Assembly: GCA_011960625.1 (NCBI GenBank)
Contig: BLMJ01000009.1
Location: forward strand, 1 to 64,000
DNA length: 64,000 nucleotides
Direction of reading: 5' to 3'
Source: Lachnospiraceae bacterium
Lineage (GTDB): Bacteria; Bacillota; Clostridia; Lachnospirales; Lachnospiraceae
The translations under genes and the position numbers were made by a program. How positions within the stretch are numbered: position 1 is the first letter of the stretch; each line of letters begins with the position of its first letter. The notes below the pieces were generated by a model. The model saw only the letters and a list, made by a program, of their open reading frames with translations. It made no database searches and was not told where the DNA came from. Of the stretch, positions 32,886-39,592 are shown one piece after another.

Positions 32886-32932
32886 AACCTTATTTAGGGG
32901 ATGTGCTAAAAAGGCATCCCTTAAATAAGGTT
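32886..32932. terminator. 18-bp hairpin after the CmpB-like gene
   Basis: AACCTTATTTAGGGGATG / CATCCCTTAAATAAGGTT with one G-U pair and an 11-nt loop. On the - strand the stem is followed by TTTTTAT, on the + strand by cataac, so the canonical T-run faces the - strand even though no - strand gene reads into it. On the + strand it probably still marks the 3' end of the preceding gene. Confidence 0.45.
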
Positions 32933-33018
32933 CATAACGATATCAAAGCATAGAAACAAACTTTGAGCGGTTTATCAAAGAGATATTTAAGTATATCAAG
33001 GAGAGCGGAGGAACGAAG

Positions 33019-33435
33019 ATGTCATTTACCATTTATGTGAGAATGAAGAAGCCGGGTAAGGGAATGAGTAGGGATTTAGAGCCAACGCCTTTCGTCCTGG
33101 ACAAAAAACCGGAAACTTTGCGGGAGCTGTTGACGGGGCTTACTGAGGTTGGAGTAAGGGATTTTAACGCCAGAAAAGACGAGGGGCAGCTTCTTCCTTT
33201 CCTTACGAAGGAGGAGATTGCAGGGCAGGCATTAAGGGGCAAGGTGGCTTTTGGCGTCCATGGCGGGGAAGCGGCAGAGCCTAAGAAGGCTGTGGCCAAC
33301 ACGCTTCAGTGTTTTGAGGACGGTATTTACCGTGTGTTTGCCGGGGATGAAGAATTAACAGAGCTTGAAGGAGAGATCTTGTGGAAGGAAGAGCTGGTAT
33401 TTACGCTGGTTCGGCTTACCATGTTGGCGGGTTAG
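33019..33435 (+). CDS. Small conserved partner of the DUF4132 protein (hypothetical)
   Basis: 138-aa cytoplasmic protein, function unknown. It starts with a strand and basic loop (SFTIYVRMKKPGKGM). A helical segment PETLRELLTGLTEVGVRDFNARK follows, then LTKEEIAGQALRGKVAFG. It ends with a two-part fold containing FEDGIYRVFAGDEELTELEG and TLVRLTMLAG. No signal peptide and no catalytic motif were recognised. Ribosome site ggagg precedes ATG 33019. It lies 59 nt before the 1714-aa DUF4132 gene with no terminator between them, so the two are probably one operon and one functional unit. From memory, similar small proteins precede DUF4132 genes in other Clostridia, but this needs a database check. 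Confidence 0.75.
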   Translation: MSFTIYVRMKKPGKGMSRDLEPTPFVLDKKPETLRELLTGLTEVGVRDFNARKDEGQLLPFLTKEEIAGQALRGKVAFGVHGGEAAEPKKAVANTLQCFEDGIYRVFAGDEELTELEGEILWKEELVFTLVRLTMLAG

Positions 33436-33494
33436 CTGGTGAGTTGGTGCAAGGGTGAGTTTTGTGCATTTTTTAAGATAAGAAAGGAAAAATC

Positions 33495-36400
33495 ATGGCG
33501 GAATTTACATATGAGTCAAGGAAGAAAATAAGTGAAACCTGGGTGTATGGCCTGAGAGAGAAGGGGACGCATCTTTCCGGGCATGAGAAGAAGCTGCTGC
33601 CGGAAATCTATGGTACGATTATACCTTCGGAGGTATGCATTTATATGCGGAAACTTCTGGAAAATGGGACTTATCGTACGCTTAGCGGCCTATACAAGGG
33701 CGAGTTTTCCGGCGCGGTAAAGCTCTGTGTGCCGGATGGGTGCAGGGAGGAATTTTATGAGGCGCTGGATGGGATGAACCAGTACCAAATGACGGCGGGG
33801 TGGTACAGGAGAAGCCTGCGCTCTAAAAGTTATATCCCTTTTGCGGAGCAGAGTATCCGGCTTCTGAGGGCCTATGCGCTTTTGGATTTTTATAAAGCAA
33901 GCCTTTCGGAGGTACTGACCGGGAAGGTGCCGCCGGAGATTTTCGACCATGCAAGGAATGAATGTTTTTCTTATGCGGAAATGCTGGCGGCGCAGATTGA
34001 CCGAGGAAACAAAGAAGCCCTCCAGGCGGTAAAGGACATTCTGCTTGGGGAGGGAAACACGATGATGATAAGCCATGAGCTGATCCGCGGAATCGTGATG
34101 TGCAGGAACGAAGATTTGTATGACCTCCTTGGCAGGTTCCTTTTGGCGGCAAGGCTTCAGGAGGGGGCGAGACAGGCGGTCTGTGAGACCATGGACGCCG
34201 GTCGGCCGGAGGCTTTTTTGCATCTGTTTGAAGTCATTGAGGAGCATAATCTGATTCGTTTTTCTTCGGTCAGACGTGCGGCTGCAACCTGGATCGGTAT
34301 TTTTAATGAGAAAAGCGTAGATCGGATGAGTGAAAAACTGCTTAGGCTGATGGGACAATGCCTGCGTGACGAAGATTTCTGTAACGCCCAGCTTTCTTCG
34401 GAGGATTCTGTGGGGATTAGCTGTGCTTTGTGGGCGAAGGGGTTCTATGATGCCAGTAATGCCGTGGACGCCGTATGCCGCCTGATTGCCCATGGGACCA
34501 GGCATCAGAAGATGACGGCTTCGTATTTTGTCCGTTCGCTGCAAGACGAAGGGTTAAACATGAGGGTTTCAAAAGAGGTGATTTTAAATTGTTCGGAGGA
34601 TTTGGAGCTGACGGCTTGTTTCATGCCGGGATTCATGGGGACGGTGAACAACTATTTTTACAGCCTTGTGAAGCCGGAAAACAGCAATTCCTATTCTTTC
34701 CGCGAGAATAAGGTGGTAGAGCCGAGAAAGCTTCCTGTGGAGGAGTTTTTTGTCAATCGGGATGAGGCTTTGCGGTATTATAATATTTTAAAGGGAATTT
34801 TGAAGAAACTGCCTAAGAAAGGGCTGGTTATCTCCCCCTGCATTTTCCCGTGGCATCAGGTGTCTCTGGGACCGTCGGGGATTGCCGCGCGGCTTTGCCT
34901 GATAGCCTGGATGCTTAAGGATGATGTGGTGTTGGATGAAGCGGCCGGGTTTATTCCTCTTATAGGGCAGGGAGAAGGCTACAATTACTATAACATGTCA
35001 CGGGCTGCGGCCGCGCGGCTTTTGCTTTACCGGCCTAAGTCCGCGGCAAGAAAAAAGGTCTTGTTTGAGCTTTTGCACAATGCGGAGGAATATACCAATG
35101 AGGAGGCGTATCGTCTGGCGGAGGATATGGAGCTTTTGGCGGAGGACTTCGCTGCGATTGAGAAGAATCTTAAGTATAAGAAAGGCCGGCAGGGGACTCT
35201 TGCCCTGCTTCGGAAACAGGATAAGAAGGAGCTTTCGGCCTGTATTGCCAGACTTCTTGGGGCAAAGTCGGAGGAGTGCCGGATGGGGGCCCTTGACCTT
35301 GCCTTATTCTTGAAAAAAGAGGATGGGGAATGTTTTGAGGAAATCCGTCCCTGTCTTCGGGAATTGTCTTCCCCCAACAAGAAGGAGCAGGTGATTTTAG
35401 AGGAGCTTTTAGGAGGAGCAGGCGCGGCGCAGGATATTTTGAATACGCCGGGATTTGGATTATATGACACAGAGCGCAAGTGGAGCCTGCCCCCCATGAC
35501 CGCGGCTTGTGATAGGGCGGAGGGGTTGTTTGTCTACGGAGAGAAGGCGTGCAGCCGTGTGTGTCAAAAGCTTGACCGCTTGATTGAGGAACATGCCACC
35601 CTTTCTTATAAGACGGCTTGGGGCGCTGACAGGCTGCTTGGCAATGGACTGCAGAACTCGCGGTATATCCATGAAGATGCAGATGCCCAGCCCTTAGATG
35701 CGTATCCGTTCCGGGAAATGTGGGAAGAGTTTTATAAAAAAGAGATTGGGTCGCCGCAGCTGCTTCTGGAGATAGAGCTTTACGGGCAGTGCCGCCGGCA
35801 GCGGGATGATTATGTGCAGAACTATAAGTTGTACCGGAAGGTTTTCGGAGACGAAAAGAAGCTGATGTCTCAAAATTCTTTCTCCGAATTGTCTTATGCC
35901 AGCCAGGTCTGGACTGTGATTTCCGTGCTGGCAGAGCAGTTTATTACGGATAGCGAAAGGGCTGAGTTTGCCCTTTCGGGGATGGCAAAGTTTCTTGACG
36001 TGCTGGATACGTCCAGTGATATTTTCACGGTTCAGTACACACAAAGGGACGGCGAGGTGACTACCTATACAAAGCGTACGGCGGATCTGCCGGTCTTTGC
36101 CGATATGACAAGATGGCTTGCCCTTTCGGGGAATGTGGACTGGGGGAGTGCATTTACCTTACGGTTCTGGCTGCAGGAGCATTATCGAAATCAGGCGGAC
36201 CGGGAAGTGAAACGGCAGTATTCTTATGGGGGTTCTAAGGAGGTTTATCTTGAGCTTTCGGACTATGTGGAGTGCTTCGCAAGGGGCGTTTGGGACAAGG
36301 AGTTGTTCTATAAGGCTGTGTTCTTGTTTGCGGATTTGGGGTGTCTTTTAGATTCGGTCAGCACAGTAGAGCAAAGAGGGGCGGTTTCTTCGCGGACGGC

Positions 36401-38639
36401 GCGGGTGTATGCGCTGAATAATTTCTTTGGAAATCAGGTAATTAAGCCTGTGGACGGAAAATACTGCTTTGATTCTTTGAGGGATGAGATGCCGAAGATG
36501 GCGTTTGCCCACGAACTGTATGGGGAGCTGATTCCTCTGGTCTTGGAAGTGGAGTTAAAGCGCGGGGAGCAGCCGACGCCGTTTTCAGCGTATGTACATA
36601 AGATTCGGGTGGTGTACGGGATTGATTATATGGTTCAGATTTTGACGGCGTTGGGGAAGGAGCCGCTTAAGCGTGGATGTTATTATTATTCTTCTGCAAC
36701 GGACCGGCAGTCTGTGCTGAGCCATCTGCTGAAGGTCTGTGCGCCGGGGTCAAAAGAAACGGCGGCAGATTTAAAGCGGGCGCTTAAAGGGACGGATATT
36801 ACAAAGAAGAGGCTTGTGGAGCTTGCCATGTACGCCCAGCAGTGGATTCCCTTGGTGGAGGAGTATCTGGGTCTTCAAGGTTTTGCAAGCACCTGCTATT
36901 ATTTTATGGCGCACACCAGCGAAAGGTTTGACGAGCAGGTGACTTCTGTGATTGCGAAGTACACGCCCCTTTCTCCGGAGGAGCTTTCAGACGGGGCTTT
37001 CGATATTCACTGGTTTTTTGAGGCTTACGAAAATGTAGGGGAGAAGGATTTTAAGCTGCTTTACGATGCGGCGAAATATTCTTCCGGCGGAACGGCTCAC
37101 AGCAGGGCAAGAAAGTATGCGGATGCCGCGCTTGGCAAGGTTGAGCTTAAGTCTCTTATGACAGAGATTGATGCGAAGCGTAATAAGGACCTGCTGATGA
37201 GCATCAGCCTTCTTCCGCTTTCCAAAGGGAAGGCAAAGCGTGAGAGCGAGCTTTTAGAGCGTTATCAGTTTATCCAGAAGTTTAAGAAGGAAAGCAGGCA
37301 GTTTGGGGCCCAGCGTCGGGCGAGCGAGGGACGCGCTGTAGAGATTGCACTGCAGAATCTCAGCGTCAATGCAGGTTTTACGGATGTGACCCGTCTTGTG
37401 CTTCGGATGGAAGGGAAACTTACGGAGATGTCGTCTGCGTATTTTGACTGGCAGAGTGTGGATGGGCTTGAATTGATGGTTTCTGTAGATGAGTGGGGGA
37501 AGAGTTCGCTGAAATGCAGGAAGGACGGCAGGCTTTTGAAGTCTGTCCCGGCGAAGTATAAGAAGAATGAGATTGTACAGAGATTTCAGGAGGTTCATAA
37601 GAAATTAAAGGAGCAGTACAGCCGGACGAAGCTGATGATGGAGCAGGCCATGGAGGACCGGACGGTGTTTGAAGTGTGGGAGCTTCGGGAGCTTGGGAGG
37701 AATCCTGTAGTGCGGCCGATTGTGGAGTTTTTGGTCTTTCGGACTGCGAAAGATACGGATACCTTTCAGATGGGCTTTCTGACAAAGGATGGCCTTTTAG
37801 ATGCGGCGGGGAAGGTGCTGCCGGTAAAGCCGGAGGAGAAGGTATGGATTGCCCATCCCTTTGATTTGTATCGGAGCGGACAATGGCAAGAATACCAGAA
37901 AGTCTTGTTTGAGAGGCAGATTAGGCAGCCCTTTAAGCAGATTTTTCGGGAATTGTACCTGAAACTTGACGAGGAGTTAGAGTTATGTGAGTCCAGACTG
38001 TTTTCGGGCAACCAGATTCAGCCTCAGAAGACGGTGGGGGCGCTTAGGAGCCGCCGATGGGTCGCGGACTACGAGGATGGGCTTCAGAAGGTCTATTATA
38101 AGGAGAATATTGTTGCCTGCATCTATGCTATGGCTGACTGGTTTACGCCAAGCGACGCGGAGGCGCCGACGCTTGAGTGGGTGGTGTTCTCTGATCGGAA
38201 AACCGGAGAGCGGCTGCGGATTCAGGAGATTCCGGAGGTCATTTACAGTGAAGTGATGCGGGATGTAGATCTGGCTGTGAGCGTGGCCCATGCGGGCGGC
38301 GTGGATCCGGAGACGAGCCACTCCACTGTGGAGATGCGCAAAGCAATCGTTGCCTGCAATTTGGAGTTGTTTAAGTTGAAAAATGTTCAGTTGGAGGGAA
38401 ACCATGCGGTGATTGACGGGAAACTTGGACGGTATTCGGTGCATCTAGGCAGCGCGGTGGTGCATCAGATAGGGAGTTCTATGCTGTTTGTGGTTCCTGT
38501 ACACTCCCAGCATCGGGGGCGGATGTTCCTGCCGTTTATTGACGACGACCCTAAGACAGCGGAGATTCTGTCGAAGATTCTTCTTTTTGCGGAGGATACG
38601 AAAATAAAGGACCCGAATATTTTGGCGCAGATTCGGTAG
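33495..38639 (+). CDS. Giant DUF4132 (MolR/YehI-like) protein
   Basis: 1714-aa soluble protein. The first 1200 residues are almost entirely helical, with HEAT/ARM-like repeats suggesting a long scaffold; an N-terminal region of this type has been called DUF5724. The C-terminal DUF4132 block (about 1480-1710) has RRWVADYEDGLQKVYY, IPEVIYSEVMRDVDLAVSVA, GRYSVHLGSAVVHQIGS and FLPFIDDDPKTAEILSKILL. It has no transmembrane helix, signal peptide or P-loop. E. coli MolR and YehI share the family, but the biochemical function is unknown. Start ATG 33495 follows aaaggaaaa. The coding sequence is intact and composition resembles the neighbours. Its setting among an immunity-like gene and a toxin-antitoxin pair makes a defence or regulatory role conceivable; this is inference only. 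Confidence 0.85.
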   Translation: MAEFTYESRKKISETWVYGLREKGTHLSGHEKKLLPEIYGTIIPSEVCIYMRKLLENGTYRTLSGLYKGEFSGAVKLCVPDGCREEFYEALDGMNQYQMTAGWYRRSLRSKSYIPFAEQSIRLLRAYALLDFYKASLSEVLTGKVPPEIFDHARNECFSYAEMLAAQIDRGNKEALQAVKDILLGEGNTMMISHELIRGIVMCRNEDLYDLLGRFLLAARLQEGARQAVCETMDAGRPEAFLHLFEVIEEHNLIRFSSVRRAAATWIGIFNEKSVDRMSEKLLRLMGQCLRDEDFCNAQLSSEDSVGISCALWAKGFYDASNAVDAVCRLIAHGTRHQKMTASYFVRSLQDEGLNMRVSKEVILNCSEDLELTACFMPGFMGTVNNYFYSLVKPENSNSYSFRENKVVEPRKLPVEEFFVNRDEALRYYNILKGILKKLPKKGLVISPCIFPWHQVSLGPSGIAARLCLIAWMLKDDVVLDEAAGFIPLIGQGEGYNYYNMSRAAAARLLLYRPKSAARKKVLFELLHNAEEYTNEEAYRLAEDMELLAEDFAAIEKNLKYKKGRQGTLALLRKQDKKELSACIARLLGAKSEECRMGALDLALFLKKEDGECFEEIRPCLRELSSPNKKEQVILEELLGGAGAAQDILNTPGFGLYDTERKWSLPPMTAACDRAEGLFVYGEKACSRVCQKLDRLIEEHATLSYKTAWGADRLLGNGLQNSRYIHEDADAQPLDAYPFREMWEEFYKKEIGSPQLLLEIELYGQCRRQRDDYVQNYKLYRKVFGDEKKLMSQNSFSELSYASQVWTVISVLAEQFITDSERAEFALSGMAKFLDVLDTSSDIFTVQYTQRDGEVTTYTKRTADLPVFADMTRWLALSGNVDWGSAFTLRFWLQEHYRNQADREVKRQYSYGGSKEVYLELSDYVECFARGVWDKELFYKAVFLFADLGCLLDSVSTVEQRGAVSSRTARVYALNNFFGNQVIKPVDGKYCFDSLRDEMPKMAFAHELYGELIPLVLEVELKRGEQPTPFSAYVHKIRVVYGIDYMVQILTALGKEPLKRGCYYYSSATDRQSVLSHLLKVCAPGSKETAADLKRALKGTDITKKRLVELAMYAQQWIPLVEEYLGLQGFASTCYYFMAHTSERFDEQVTSVIAKYTPLSPEELSDGAFDIHWFFEAYENVGEKDFKLLYDAAKYSSGGTAHSRARKYADAALGKVELKSLMTEIDAKRNKDLLMSISLLPLSKGKAKRESELLERYQFIQKFKKESRQFGAQRRASEGRAVEIALQNLSVNAGFTDVTRLVLRMEGKLTEMSSAYFDWQSVDGLELMVSVDEWGKSSLKCRKDGRLLKSVPAKYKKNEIVQRFQEVHKKLKEQYSRTKLMMEQAMEDRTVFEVWELRELGRNPVVRPIVEFLVFRTAKDTDTFQMGFLTKDGLLDAAGKVLPVKPEEKVWIAHPFDLYRSGQWQEYQKVLFERQIRQPFKQIFRELYLKLDEELELCESRLFSGNQIQPQKTVGALRSRRWVADYEDGLQKVYYKENIVACIYAMADWFTPSDAEAPTLEWVVFSDRKTGERLRIQEIPEVIYSEVMRDVDLAVSVAHAGGVDPETSHSTVEMRKAIVACNLELFKLKNVQLEGNHAVIDGKLGRYSVHLGSAVVHQIGSSMLFVVPVHSQHRGRMFLPFIDDDPKTAEILSKILLFAEDTKIKDPNILAQIR

Positions 38640-38698
38640 TGTTGGAGCAATGTGTTTTTGTAGAGGATATAAAAAGTTTAGAGCTGTAAAATTTTACG

Positions 38699-38727
38699 TT
38701 GAATTTTGCATCATTATTTCATATAAT
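38699..38727 (+). promoter_or_regulatory. SigA promoter of the toxin-antitoxin operon
   Basis: TTGAAT (38699-38704), 17-bp spacer, TATAAT (38722-38727), 49 nt before the antitoxin start. It follows the DUF4132 stop by 60 nt, so the toxin-antitoxin pair has its own promoter. Confidence 0.8.
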
Positions 38728-38746
38728 ATATTTTAATGATAAAGTT

Positions 38747-38760
38747 TAAAAACGTTTTTA
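38747..38760. promoter_or_regulatory. Palindromic operator candidate of the toxin-antitoxin operon
   Basis: TAAAAACGTTTTTA is a perfect 14-bp palindrome between the -10 box and the ribosome site ggagg. Phd/YefM antitoxins bind palindromes in their own promoter region, so this is a likely autorepression site. Confidence 0.55.
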
Positions 38761-38776
38761 TGGAGGAGATTTGGTT

Positions 38777-39025
38777 ATGGCAAGTATTTTACCGGTTTCA
38801 GATTTGAGAAATTATAATGAAGTATTGAAAAAATGCCAGATAGGTGAGCCTGTATTTCTTACTAAAAATGGAAGGGGTCGTTTTGTAGTAATTGACATAG
38901 CTGATTATGAACACGAACAGGCTGAGAAAAAGCTTTTGATGAAGCTAAAAGAAGCGGAAGATGCTGTGAAGGATGGTGAAGGATGGCTGAGCCTTGACGA
39001 AGTGAAAACTATGATGGGAGAATAG
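38777..39025 (+). CDS. Phd/YefM-family antitoxin
   Basis: Antitoxin of a type II toxin-antitoxin system. The N-terminal Phd fold starts MASILPVSDLRNYNEVLKKC and continues EPVFLTKNGRGRFVVIDIADYE, a signature of the family. The C-terminal half (KLLMKLKEAEDAVKDGEGWLSLDEVKTMMGE) is the toxin-binding tail. The track uses TTG 38771; ATG 38777 is preferred, with ggagg 10 nt before it. 82 aa. It precedes the toxin by 3 nt and probably represses the operon with it. Confidence 0.9.
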   Translation: MASILPVSDLRNYNEVLKKCQIGEPVFLTKNGRGRFVVIDIADYEHEQAEKKLLMKLKEAEDAVKDGEGWLSLDEVKTMMGE

Positions 39026-39028
39026 TTT

Positions 39029-39328
39029 ATGGTAAAATTGCGGATTAATCCATTTGTGGTAGGCGATTTAAAAAGTATACGCAATTATATTGCAGAGGAT
39101 AATGAGGAATATGCGGCAAGGACAATTGAAAAAATTTATGGTAGATTTGAGTATATCCAAATGTTTCCTAGTATCGGTGCGCCGCTTTCAAAAAGAGTTC
39201 ATTTTCAAACGGATTATAAGTATGTAGTTTGGGAGAATTATGTAATTATATATAAGGCCGGAGAAGAGTATGTAGAAATTTGCCGGGTTCTAAATCGGTA
39301 TCAGGATATTGGAAGACTCTTTGATTGA
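39029..39328 (+). CDS. RelE/ParE-family toxin
   Basis: 99-aa toxin partner. The sequence VKLRINPFVVGDLKSIRNYIAED followed by YVVWENYVIIYKAGEEYVEI and RVLNRYQDIGRLF fits the RelE/ParE superfamily. R at the VLNRYQD position and the closing strand resemble the ParE side (gyrase poison), but ribosome-dependent cleavage cannot be excluded from sequence. Directly downstream of the antitoxin with the start codon 3 nt after its stop. Complete length, so likely active. Confidence 0.88.
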   Translation: MVKLRINPFVVGDLKSIRNYIAEDNEEYAARTIEKIYGRFEYIQMFPSIGAPLSKRVHFQTDYKYVVWENYVIIYKAGEEYVEICRVLNRYQDIGRLFD

Positions 39329-39501
39329 TATTAAATCTGCAAATTCTAAATTGAGAACAGTTCTGGCGCTTTTTTGGATTTTTGTGCTGACTGCAGCTGC
39401 GGTTTGGCAGTGGAATTCGGGTTTGAAACGACTCCGGACAAATATCAGCTAAACCGGAAAGAATAGAAAAATTCTGTCTTTTTTATTTATAAGAGAAATG
39501 A

Positions 39502-39549
39502 TATAATAGAAATACGCCGATTTTGTTATAGGTTGTCTAAATACGGCGT
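39502..39549 (+). promoter_or_regulatory. mutS leader: -10 box and 5'-terminal hairpin
   Basis: A TATAAT box at 39502-39507 (no good -35 seen) predicts a transcript starting near 39514. Exactly there begins a stem ACGCCGATTT / AAATACGGCGT (ten pairs, one bulged A) with a 15-nt loop, followed by TTTTC. It could be a 5'-stabilising hairpin or a weak attenuator of mutS. Bases 39329-39501 contain no supported gene. Confidence 0.45.
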
Positions 39550-39592
39550 TTTCATATATAGTGTAAAATTTAAGAATAAGAGAGGTAAAACT

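Noticed and set aside
33690-34544. 284-aa - strand ORF inside the DUF4132 gene
   Set aside because: Antisense of a long continuous coding sequence; no ribosome site or recognisable domain.
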